Shown: positions 55,114 to 62,992 of the stretch, in pieces
How the letters are laid out: each line of letters begins with the position of its first letter
Position numbering within the stretch: the first letter of the stretch is position 1
Source: CAVSRC01 sp963730325
GTDB taxonomy: Bacteria > Pseudomonadota > Alphaproteobacteria > Rhizobiales > Kaistiaceae
Length of the DNA stretch: 64,000 nucleotides
Assembly: GCA_963730325.1 (NCBI GenBank)
Contig: CAVSRC010000019.1
Span: 558,001 to 622,000 of the forward strand
Reading direction: 5' to 3'
Translations under genes and position numbers: made by a program
The notes under the pieces: generated by a model
The model's input: the letters and a program-made list of their open reading frames with translations, nothing else
Databases searched by the model: none
What the model was told of the DNA's origin: nothing

Positions 55114-57024
55114 GTGCACAGGCTCTTCGCCAGGCAGCTCGTCAAGGCGCGCAACGAACAGGGCGAGCTCGACATCGACCGCCTGGTCGAGCTGGTCGTA
55201 TCCGCCTACGAGCAGTTCGAGCGCGACCGCATGCGCACCGACCGCTCGATGACGCTGATGATCGAGGAGCTCGACGAGCTCAATCGCGGACTGGAGAACC
55301 TTGTCGCGGAGCGTACCGCGGTGCTGCGCCAGCGCGAACAGGAACTCCATGCGCAGAACCTGCATCTCGATGCGGCGCTCAGCAACATGTCCCAGGCGCT
55401 GCTTCTGTTCGATAGCGCGGCCCGCCTGGTCATCTGCAACCGGCGCTATCTGGAGATGTACCGGCTGCCGCCGGACGCGGCCCAGCCGGGTACATCGGCA
55501 ACCGATCTTGTCCGCGAACGCCTTGCAGCCGGCACTTTCGAAGGTGATCCGGAGCATTATGTGGAAGGGTCGCTGCAATTGATCGCCAAGCAGAAGGCGG
55601 TGAGCCGAATCGTCGAACTGCCGGATGGCCGCACCATCAATCAGGTCATGTGCCCGATGCCCGGCGGCGGCTGGGTCTCCACCCATGAGGATGTGACCGC
55701 ACAGCGCGAGGCCGAGAAGAAGATCGTGCACATGGCGCGGCACGATGCCCTCACCGGCCTGCCAAACAGGACGCTGCTGCGCGAACAACTCCGCCGTGCC
55801 GTTGCCGACCTCAACGGGTGCGAGCGCGTCGCCGTGCTCCATCTGGGCCTCGACCAGTTCAAGGGCATCAACGACACGCTTGGCCACACGGTCGGCGACG
55901 AGTTGTTGAAGCAAGTGGCGGCTCGGCTGTCCGAGTGCGTCGGCAAGCGGGACACGGTTGCGCGCGTCGGCGGCGACGAGTTCACCATCATACAAATAGA
56001 TGTTGCCGACCCGACCGACGCCGCCGACCTGGCGCGCCGCATCGGAGACGCCATCCGCCTGCCCTACTCCCTGCGCGACCACAAGGTCGTCGCTGACGCC
56101 TCGATCGGCATCGCGCTTGCCCCCAACGATGGCAGCGCGCCGAACGAGTTGCTCAAGAATGCCGACATGGCTCTCGACGGCGCCAAGGCCCAGGGGCGCG
56201 GCACGTTCCGCTTCTTCGAGCCGGCGATGGACGCGCGCATGAAAGCGCGCCGCGCGCTGGAACTGGCCCTGCGCAATGCTCTCACCGAAGGCGAGTTCGC
56301 GCTGCGCTACCAGCCGATGGTCAATCTGGAGAGCGGCACAATCGTCTGCTGCGAGGCGCTGCTGCGCTGGAAGCCCGGCGGACGGGACGAGATTCCCCCG
56401 GCGACGTTCGTCGGGGTGGCCGAGGAGATCGGCCTGATCGTGCCGATCGGCGAATGGGTGCTGCGTACCGCCTGCGCCGAAGCGTTGCACTGGCCCGAGC
56501 AGGTGAAGGTGGCCATCAACCTGTCGCCAATTCAGGTCATGAACCACAATCTGTTGCCGGTGATCGTCAACATCCTGGCCGCAACCGGGCTGCCGCCGTC
56601 GCGGCTGGAGGTGGAGATCACCGAGTTGGTGCTCATGCAGAATACGGCGGCGACGTTCTCCACCCTGCACCGGCTGCGTGACCTCGGCATCAGTATTTCG
56701 CTGGACGATTTCGGCACCGGGTATTCGTCGCTGAGCTATCTGCGCGCCTTCCCCTTCGACAAGATCAAGATCGATCAGTCCTTCATCAGCGACTTGCCGG
56801 CGCGCCGGGACGCTGCCGCGATCGTTCGTGCCATCACGGGGCTTGCCCGCAGTCTCGACATGGTGACCACAGCGGAAGGCGTCGAGACGGACGCGCAGCG
56901 GGACCATGTGCGCGCGCTCGGCTGCGATCAGGTCCAGGGTTTCCTGATCGGGCAGCCGCAGCAGGCAGGCGACATCGAACAGCTGCTTGCCGAACCGGTC
57001 CGGCGCTCCGGCACGGCCGGGTAG
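55114..57024 (+). CDS. PAS-like-GGDEF-EAL protein (c-di-GMP synthesis/hydrolysis)
   Basis: 636 residues, no membrane helices. The N-terminal helical coiled-coil region (30-90) precedes a PAS-like domain (90-195, ALLLFDSAARLVICNRRYLEMY). A GGDEF domain follows with intact GGDEF at 286-290, then an EAL domain with EAL at 414-416, EITE, LDDFGTGYSS, IKIDQSF and AEGVET. The EAL active site looks complete, and no RxxD inhibitory site precedes GGDEF, so the protein could be bifunctional. The start is GTG at 55114, four bases past the FIST gene, whose protein is the likely sensor input. Confidence 0.9.
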   Translation: MHRLFARQLVKARNEQGELDIDRLVELVVSAYEQFERDRMRTDRSMTLMIEELDELNRGLENLVAERTAVLRQREQELHAQNLHLDAALSNMSQALLLFDSAARLVICNRRYLEMYRLPPDAAQPGTSATDLVRERLAAGTFEGDPEHYVEGSLQLIAKQKAVSRIVELPDGRTINQVMCPMPGGGWVSTHEDVTAQREAEKKIVHMARHDALTGLPNRTLLREQLRRAVADLNGCERVAVLHLGLDQFKGINDTLGHTVGDELLKQVAARLSECVGKRDTVARVGGDEFTIIQIDVADPTDAADLARRIGDAIRLPYSLRDHKVVADASIGIALAPNDGSAPNELLKNADMALDGAKAQGRGTFRFFEPAMDARMKARRALELALRNALTEGEFALRYQPMVNLESGTIVCCEALLRWKPGGRDEIPPATFVGVAEEIGLIVPIGEWVLRTACAEALHWPEQVKVAINLSPIQVMNHNLLPVIVNILAATGLPPSRLEVEITELVLMQNTAATFSTLHRLRDLGISISLDDFGTGYSSLSYLRAFPFDKIKIDQSFISDLPARRDAAAIVRAITGLARSLDMVTTAEGVETDAQRDHVRALGCDQVQGFLIGQPQQAGDIEQLLAEPVRRSGTAG

Positions 57025-57026
57025 CC

Positions 57027-58661
57027 CTACTTCGAAATCCGCAAGTCAGACAGCTCCGTTCCGATCTGCTGGAAGGTCGTCACGATCTGGTCGGCGTCGG
57101 TCAGCAGGAAGAACTTGTCTGACGAACTGGCGCAGCCCTGCAGCAATGTCGAGGTCGGATCGCTACCCGTGTTCACCTGGACCGTGTAGAGGATGATGCT
57201 GGCGGCCTTAATGTTATTGCAGAGGATCTGCTCGCGCGCGTCGACCGCAGTGGAGGTGTGCGAGCCGTCGCCATACCAGCGATCCTGCGTGTTAAGTCCA
57301 TCGGTGAGAAGGATGATGATCGTCTTGTATACGTGATCGGGATCCTGCGCCGGCGGCGTCGGATAGGGCCCGCCACCGACCAGCGACTGCCAGGCATGCA
57401 CGAGGCCGATCGCCTGATTGGTGCTGCCGTTCGCGCTCATGCTGTTGACCATGGTGGTCATGGCCGACCAGTTGTAGCTGAGCGTGGAAACCTTGGTCGG
57501 GCAGGACTGGTACTGCTCGGCCGGGAAGAGCGTGGCGGTTGTGCCCGCCGTGGGCGTGGTGACATTGACGTCGTAGTCGCCGCTGTCCGGTCCGCTCGCG
57601 TTGCCGCGATCGGTCACACAGCCTGTCCACTTGGTCTTGGTTGAATTGGGGACGACCCACGGATGCTCGTAGTAGCCGCTGTTCGTCTTGCAAACCTTGT
57701 TGCTGCCTCTGCCACTGCAGGAGCAGTAGCTATGGCCGGAACAGGTGGCTTTGCTTCCGCTCGAGGAATAGGTCGTGCTTGTGTAGCAGCCGATGTTTGG
57801 GGTGCCGTCGCTAAATTTGCCGGGACAGATGTAGCCCTTGTAGGTGCCGTTCGACGGAATGGTGTTGGTCGATGTGCTTCCTGCCGGCTGCGTGACGCAG
57901 CCAAAGCCAATGCCTCCCCATCCGGTGCTATAGGGACAGGACGAGCCCGGGCCTACGTTGGCGGCCGGCGTCGAGCCATCCGGTGCCGTTGTGCTCCAGT
58001 CGATCCAGTCGTCCCACGAGGCGGTGTAGTCGGTCGCGTCGGCGACGTTGACGTCCTTCACAAACGGAATGATCGAGACATAGACGTCGCCGTCAATGCC
58101 GGCCGCGCCTTGCAGTTGGTCGAGCAGGTTGTTGGTCGCGGTCTTGAGCGCGCTCAACTTGCCTGAGGACGACATCGATCCGGTGTTGTCCAGTGCCAAG
58201 GCGACCCTCAGGCGTGCTTCGCCCCAAACAGTCGTCGAAGTGCGGCTGAGGTGAACGACTTCCGTTCCGACGATCTTCATGAAGTCGGTAGGCTGATCGG
58301 CCGTGGCGCCAACCGTAACCGTTGGTCCAGCCGGGCTGTACGTCGCGTTTACCGTCAACTTCTCCACGTCGCCGACGTGGAAGTTTGCATTGAAATAGTC
58401 GCTGGCAAACTTCTGGATTTGGGCCTGCGTCATGGTCGACAGGTCGGCGCGACGCGATACGGCCAGGGAGGTCGCGTCCAAAGCATCCTGCATGGCGTCG
58501 CTGGCAAAAGACGCGCGCGTATAGTCGACCGCCAACCCCATGGCGGCGACCAGTGGAATGCTAGCGATGGCGAAGATCACGGCGATGTTCCCTGATCGGG
58601 AAGCGGCAAACCGTGAGAGAACGCTGCGAGCCGCCGCGCTTGAAACCAGAGGCACGGCCAC
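57027..58661 (-). CDS. TadG-like pilus-assembly/vWA-domain protein
   Basis: 544 residues. A basic N-terminus, then a TadE/TadG-type membrane segment (SGNIAVIFAIASIPLVAAMG, about 23-42) and a large extracytoplasmic part with a von Willebrand A domain starting near residue 153 (ALALDNTGSMSSSGKL, a MIDAS-type motif). A long Cys/Ser/Gly-rich insertion of about 200 residues (CSGHSYCSCSGRGSNKVC) splits the vWA fold, with GLNTQDRWYGDG afterwards. No tad operon is nearby, so it acts alone or with distant genes. Its stop lies 2 bases from the convergent GGDEF/EAL stop; base composition is lower in GC than its neighbours. Confidence 0.82.
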   Translation of the reverse strand: MAVPLVSSAAARSVLSRFAASRSGNIAVIFAIASIPLVAAMGLAVDYTRASFASDAMQDALDATSLAVSRRADLSTMTQAQIQKFASDYFNANFHVGDVEKLTVNATYSPAGPTVTVGATADQPTDFMKIVGTEVVHLSRTSTTVWGEARLRVALALDNTGSMSSSGKLSALKTATNNLLDQLQGAAGIDGDVYVSIIPFVKDVNVADATDYTASWDDWIDWSTTAPDGSTPAANVGPGSSCPYSTGWGGIGFGCVTQPAGSTSTNTIPSNGTYKGYICPGKFSDGTPNIGCYTSTTYSSSGSKATCSGHSYCSCSGRGSNKVCKTNSGYYEHPWVVPNSTKTKWTGCVTDRGNASGPDSGDYDVNVTTPTAGTTATLFPAEQYQSCPTKVSTLSYNWSAMTTMVNSMSANGSTNQAIGLVHAWQSLVGGGPYPTPPAQDPDHVYKTIIILLTDGLNTQDRWYGDGSHTSTAVDAREQILCNNIKAASIILYTVQVNTGSDPTSTLLQGCASSSDKFFLLTDADQIVTTFQQIGTELSDLRISK

Positions 58662-58794
58662 CCTCCAACGAGAGAGGCATTTTCGGCGCGATCATTAGCC
58701 GCCCCGCATGAAGGAATGCTGAATGAGGTGGCTCAAGTTATTCGGATGGCAGCCAGAGAGGTTTGCGACTGCCGTCACTGAGGTCGCGTGGCGG

Positions 58795-60003
58795 CTATGC
58801 GAGGTCCTCACCAAAGATCCGCCTGTACTCCCCAAGCGCGTAGCGGTCGGTCATGCCGGCGAGGAAATCGGCCACCCGCCGCGCCTTGTGGCCCGCGTCG
58901 TCGCCGGTTGGCGGACGCCAGGCCTCGGGCATGGCGGCCGGATCGTCGACATAGCGGGCGAACAGGCTGGCGAGCACGGCTTCCATCCTGTCCATCACAT
59001 CCATCACCTGACGGTGGCGATAGACGTTGGCCTTGAGCATCGCCTTGATCGCCCGGTCGGCGTCCGCCGTCGCCGCGGAAAAAGCGATCGTCGGGCGGCC
59101 GGCGGCGCGGATCGCATCGGCCGAATCCGGGGCAAGCGCTTCGAGCCGCGCCCGGCTCTCCGCCGCGACGTCGGCGATCATCTCCGAGATCAGGTGGCGG
59201 ATCAGCGCCGCGATGGTGCGCTCCGGCGCCAGTCCCGGATAATCGGCGGCGATCCGCCCGAGGATGTCGCCGGCCAGCGGCGTCTCACCCAGTCCGTCGA
59301 GCGACAGCAGGCCGGCGCGCAGCCCGTCGTCGATGTCATGGGCGTCATAGGCGATGTCGTCGGCAATGGCCGCCGCCTGCGCCTCCGGCCCGGCATAGCT
59401 GGCAAGCTCCAGGTCCTGGCGGGCGACATAGTCGCGGACGGCAAAGGGCAGGCCGCCGGCGGCGTAGCGGCCGATCGGGCGCCCGTCGGCGTCTGTCAGC
59501 GGGCCGTTGTGCTTGACCAGCCCCTCCAGCGTCTCCCAGGTCAGGTTCAGCCCGTCGAACTCCGGATAGCGCCGTTCGAGCGTGGTGACCACGCGCAGGC
59601 TCTGGGCGTTGTGGTCGAAGCCGCCATAATCGGCCATCGCCGCGTCGAGCGCCCGCTCCCCGGCATGGCCGAAGGGCGGATGGCCGAGATCGTGGGCGAG
59701 CGCCAGCGCCTCGGCCAGGTCCTCGTCGAGGCCGAGCCTGCGGGCAAGCGCCCGGGCGATCTGGGCGACCTCCAGCGAATGGGTCAGGCGCGTACGGTAA
59801 TGATCGCCTTCATCATACAGAAAAACCTGGGTTTTTTCCTTCAGCCGACGGAAGGCGGTGGCGTGGATGACGCGGTCGCGGTCGCGCTCGAAGGCGGTGC
59901 GGGTCGGGCTCGGCGGCTCGGCGAACAGGCGCCCGCGGCTCGCGGCCGGGTCGGAGGCATAGGCCGCCCGACCGCTCGCGCTCGTATCGGTTGAATTGTC
60001 CAT
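58795..60003 (-). CDS. dgt: Deoxyguanosinetriphosphate triphosphohydrolase-like protein
   Basis: 402 residues, HD-domain dNTPase. The HD motif is visible in TRLTHSLEVAQIAR and LALAHDLGHPPFGHAGE, with a later Asp in IAYDAHDIDDG. It converts dNTPs to nucleosides and triphosphate, helping to balance nucleotide pools. The start MDNSTDTSASG at 60003 is chosen over upstream codons that are not protein-like. In relatives dgt lies next to erpA, as here, and argS normally follows directly. Confidence 0.93.
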   Translation of the reverse strand: MDNSTDTSASGRAAYASDPAASRGRLFAEPPSPTRTAFERDRDRVIHATAFRRLKEKTQVFLYDEGDHYRTRLTHSLEVAQIARALARRLGLDEDLAEALALAHDLGHPPFGHAGERALDAAMADYGGFDHNAQSLRVVTTLERRYPEFDGLNLTWETLEGLVKHNGPLTDADGRPIGRYAAGGLPFAVRDYVARQDLELASYAGPEAQAAAIADDIAYDAHDIDDGLRAGLLSLDGLGETPLAGDILGRIAADYPGLAPERTIAALIRHLISEMIADVAAESRARLEALAPDSADAIRAAGRPTIAFSAATADADRAIKAMLKANVYRHRQVMDVMDRMEAVLASLFARYVDDPAAMPEAWRPPTGDDAGHKARRVADFLAGMTDRYALGEYRRIFGEDLA

Positions 60004-60256
60004 CACCGCAACCTGCGTTTGGCCGGCAGCATTCGCGCACCGGGGCGCATAGTATTCGCGCGCGGGCCCGCCCGAAAGACACGGGAATCCGCCTCTTGCT
60101 GCGCCGCACAAGGGCCGGCCGAGGGCAAATTTGCCTTGTCGTCCATGGCCTTGGGCGCCAGCCGGCGGCCCCGCGGCATTGACTCCCTGCCCTCTCGCCC
60201 ATAACTATTGTGCCAGTAAGTGCCATGTAAAATCTCGGTTTTCGGCGACTTTCGAC

Positions 60257-60595
60257 ATGCCTGACACAGTGGACAACGTCACCTTATCGCAGCGGGCAGC
60301 GAAGCGGATTGCGCACATTCTCGCTTCCGAGCCGGTGGGGACCGCATTGCGCATCAGCGTGTCGGGCGGCGGCTGTTCCGGCTTCCAGTACGGCTTCGAT
60401 CTCGACCGGACGCGCGCCGACGACGACATCATCATCGAGCGCGAGGGCGCGGTGGTGCTGATCGATCCCGTCTCCCTGCCCTATATGGGCGGCTCCGAAA
60501 TCGACTTCGTCGACGACCTCATCGGCCAGTCGTTCCAAATCCACAATCCGAACGCCACCGCATCCTGCGGCTGCGGCACCAGTTTCTCGATCTGA
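60257..60595 (+). CDS. erpA: Iron-sulfur cluster insertion protein ErpA
   Basis: 112 residues, A-type Fe-S carrier. The three ligand cysteines are in GGGCSGFQYGF and in the C-terminal ASCGCGTSFSI. It delivers clusters to apoproteins such as isoprenoid and respiratory enzymes. The start MPDTVDN at 60257 fits the family; the open frame upstream (to 60131) is not used. It is divergent from dgt across 253 bases, which should contain both promoters; I see no clear regulator site. Confidence 0.93.
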   Translation: MPDTVDNVTLSQRAAKRIAHILASEPVGTALRISVSGGGCSGFQYGFDLDRTRADDDIIIEREGAVVLIDPVSLPYMGGSEIDFVDDLIGQSFQIHNPNATASCGCGTSFSI

Positions 60596-60603
60596 GGCAC
60601 GTC

Positions 60604-61248
60604 ATGGCTGGGGGGAAATCAACGGCACGTACAAAGAAGGCGTCATCGGCAAAGGCAGCGACGAAGTCGGCACGCGCCGCCAAGTCCGCCAAGCCGGCGG
60701 CTGCGCGCGCGCGCTCGCAGACCGCCCGCGCCAAGACGACCGCACGCGCCAAGACGGCGCCGGCCAAGCGTCCGGCTGCCCGCGCGCCCGCGGCGAAATC
60801 GCCGGCGGCCAGGGCCCCGGCCGCAAAGTCGTCGGCCCGCCGTTCGGCCTCCGCGCCGCGCGGCAGCGGCAGCGCCCTCGACAAGTTGCAGCAGGTGGCG
60901 CTGACCGCAACCGATCTCGACGCCTCGGTCGATTTCTACCGCGACGTTCTCGGCCTCAGGTTCCTCGCCCGCTTCGATCCGCCGGGCCTCGCCTTCTTCA
61001 GCCTGGGCAGCGGCATGCGCCTGCTGCTCTCGGCGACCGCGTCGCAGGCCTCGCTCTATTTCCAGGTCGACGACGTCGATGCCGCGGTCAAGGACCTGCG
61101 CCATCGCGGCGTGCGCTTCCTGCAGCAGCAGGCGCAGATGATCCAGCGCGACGAAGCCGGCGATTTCGGCAAGAAGGGCGTCGAGGAATGGATGGCCTTC
61201 TTCAACGATCCCGCCGGCAACCTGCTGGCGCTGGTCGAGCGGCGCTAG
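60604..61248 (+). CDS. Histone H1-like tail fused to a VOC (glyoxalase-like) domain
   Basis: 214 residues. Residues 1-88 form a Lys/Arg/Ala/Pro-rich, repetitive basic tail (units such as ARAPAAKS repeat) like AlgP or H1 tails. Residues 92-214 are a VOC-fold domain (LQQVALTATDLDASVDFYRD, GLRFLARFDPPG, VDDVDAAVKDLRHRGVRFL, FFNDPAGNLLALVE). VOC proteins include glyoxalases, dioxygenases and resistance proteins; the metal residues here look incomplete and the substrate is unknown. The basic tail suggests nucleic-acid or polyanion binding (inference). It starts eight bases past erpA. Confidence 0.82.
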   Translation: MAGGKSTARTKKASSAKAATKSARAAKSAKPAAARARSQTARAKTTARAKTAPAKRPAARAPAAKSPAARAPAAKSSARRSASAPRGSGSALDKLQQVALTATDLDASVDFYRDVLGLRFLARFDPPGLAFFSLGSGMRLLLSATASQASLYFQVDDVDAAVKDLRHRGVRFLQQQAQMIQRDEAGDFGKKGVEEWMAFFNDPAGNLLALVERR

Positions 61249-61269
61249 CCGCCTTTCCGGTTTCTCCGA

Positions 61270-61313
61270 CCTCATCCTGAGGCGCTCGGCCGAAGGCCGA
61301 GCCTCGAAGGATG
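61270..61313. repeat. REP-like repeat (CCTCATCCTGAGG type)
   Basis: CCTCATCCTGAGG is followed by a hairpin (GCTCGGCC at 61284-61291 with GGCCGAGC at 61295-61302) and CTCGAAGGATGG. It is the common Hyphomicrobiales intergenic element, 22 bases past the VOC-fusion stop. A shortened relative forms the trmFO end at 35556-35590. Confidence 0.75.
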
Positions 61314-61390
61314 GGCCTCATGGTTCGAGGCCGGATGCGCCGGGCACCCCACCCATGAGGACGTGCGCTGATCGAGCGGCGCTGAACTTC

Positions 61391-61448
61391 AAATAGCGAA
61401 TAGCGAAGGGCGCTTATCTATTCGCTATTCCCTACTCGCTATTCGCTA
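61391..61448. repeat. AGCGAATAG inverted repeat, copy 2
   Basis: Left arm AAATAGCGAATAGCGAA (61391-61407) pairs with TTCGCTATTC (61420-61429) and again with ACTCGCTATTCGCT (61434-61447). It is AT-rich and related to the copy at 43904-43975. It ends just at the amn stop codon (61450-61452 on the minus strand). Confidence 0.7.
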
Positions 61449-61449
61449 A

Positions 61450-62937
61450 CTACTGGAACGCCGTCTCCGTGAAGCTGCGCAATTTGCGCGAATGGAGCCG
61501 CTCGTGCGCCATGGCGGCGAGCCGCTCCATGGCGCGGATGCCGATTTCGAGATGCTGGCCGACCTGCTGGCGGTAGAAGGCCGAGGCCATGCCGGGCAGC
61601 TTCAACTCGCCGTGCAGGGGCTTGTCGGACACGCATAGCAGCGTGCCGTAGGGCACGCGGAAGCGGAAGCCGTTGGCCGCGATGGTCGCCGATTCCATGT
61701 CGAGCGCGATGGCGCGCGACTGCGAGAAGCGCTGCACCGGCTCGCGGTGGTCCCTGAGTTCCCAGTTGCGGTTGTCGATGGTGGCGACCGTGCCGGTGCG
61801 CATGATGCTCTTCAGTTCGAAGCCCGACTGGCCGGTGACCTCGGCCACCGCCTCCTCCAGCGCCACCTGCACTTCCGCCAGCGGCGGGATCGGCACCCAG
61901 GTCGGCAGGTCGGCGTCGAGAACGTGGTCCTCGCGCACATAGCCGTGGGCGAGCACGTAGTCGCCGAGCGCCTGGCTGTTCCTCAGGCCGGCACAATGGC
62001 CGAGCATCAGCCAGGCGTGCGGCCTCAGCACCGCGACATGGTCGGTGATCGTCTTGGCGTTGGACGGCCCGACGCCAATGTTGATCATGGTCAGGCCGCC
62101 ATGATTGCCGCGCTTCAGGTGGTAGGCGGGCATCTGCGGCAAGCGCGGCAGCGCCACGCCCGATTCCGGCTCGCTGCGCCCGGCCAGCGTCTCCACGTCG
62201 CCGGGCTCGACGAAGCTGTCGTAGCCGCCGCCGCCCTCCGCCATCATCTTGCGCGCGCGCTGCACGAATTCGTCCATGTAGAACTGGTAGTTGGTGAAGA
62301 TGATGAAGTTCTGAAAGTGCTCCGGATGGGTCGCGGTGTAGTGCGGCAGGCGGTGGAGCGAATAGTCGATGCGGCTGGCGTTGAAGGGCGCCAGCGGCTC
62401 CGCCTTGCCGGAGGCGGCGACGAAGGTGCCGTTGACGATGGCATCGTCGACGACCGCAAGGTCGGGCACGTCGAACATGTCGCGCAGCGGCCGGTCGATC
62501 TGCTCGGTCAACTCGCCTTCGACATAGATGCCCTCGGGAAAGGCGAAGTGCAGCGGGATCGGCTCCTCCGAGGGGCCGATCTCGACGGGCACGCTGTGAT
62601 TGCGCAGCAACTGCTTGATCTGCTCGATGAGGTAGCTGCGGAACAGCCTGGGCTGGGTGACGGTCGCCGCATAGACGCCGGGTCCGGCGACATGGCCGTA
62701 GGACAGGCGCGAGTCGATCTGGGCAAAGGACGAGGTCCGGATGCGGATTTCCGGATAGGTGGCGCGCACCCGCCCGTCGAGATGCCGGATTTCCAGCAGC
62801 TTGGCGAAGCGGTCGCGGATGAAGGCCGTATGCCGGTTGTAGATCAGTTCGAGCTGATCCACCGCCGCCTCCGGGTCGCGGTACGACTGGGGGGCGATCG
62901 GCCGCGGCAGGTCGAGCGTAGGGGTTTCAGTATTCAT
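61450..62937 (-). CDS. amn: AMP nucleosidase
   Basis: 495 residues. It hydrolyses AMP to adenine and ribose 5-phosphate, a regulator of adenylate pools. An N-terminal AMP nucleosidase-specific domain (about 10-180) precedes a purine-nucleoside phosphorylase-like domain (GGLTMINIGVGPSNAKTITDH, LMLGHCAGLRNSQALGDYVLAHGY, ALDMESATIAANGFRF). The start MNTETPTLDL at 62937 fits. It is convergent with the VOC-fusion gene across a repeat-filled 201 bases. Confidence 0.93.
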   Translation of the reverse strand: MNTETPTLDLPRPIAPQSYRDPEAAVDQLELIYNRHTAFIRDRFAKLLEIRHLDGRVRATYPEIRIRTSSFAQIDSRLSYGHVAGPGVYAATVTQPRLFRSYLIEQIKQLLRNHSVPVEIGPSEEPIPLHFAFPEGIYVEGELTEQIDRPLRDMFDVPDLAVVDDAIVNGTFVAASGKAEPLAPFNASRIDYSLHRLPHYTATHPEHFQNFIIFTNYQFYMDEFVQRARKMMAEGGGGYDSFVEPGDVETLAGRSEPESGVALPRLPQMPAYHLKRGNHGGLTMINIGVGPSNAKTITDHVAVLRPHAWLMLGHCAGLRNSQALGDYVLAHGYVREDHVLDADLPTWVPIPPLAEVQVALEEAVAEVTGQSGFELKSIMRTGTVATIDNRNWELRDHREPVQRFSQSRAIALDMESATIAANGFRFRVPYGTLLCVSDKPLHGELKLPGMASAFYRQQVGQHLEIGIRAMERLAAMAHERLHSRKLRSFTETAFQ

Positions 62938-62992
62938 GGAGACACACTTTCTTTCAAAGTGCGCCGCAATCTCTGCCAGCAGCCCGCCCGGG

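Noticed and set aside
57027..58661. Part of a tad pilus operon
   Set aside because: No cpa/tad secretion genes, pilin or prepilin peptidase are adjacent; only the TadG-like protein itself is present.
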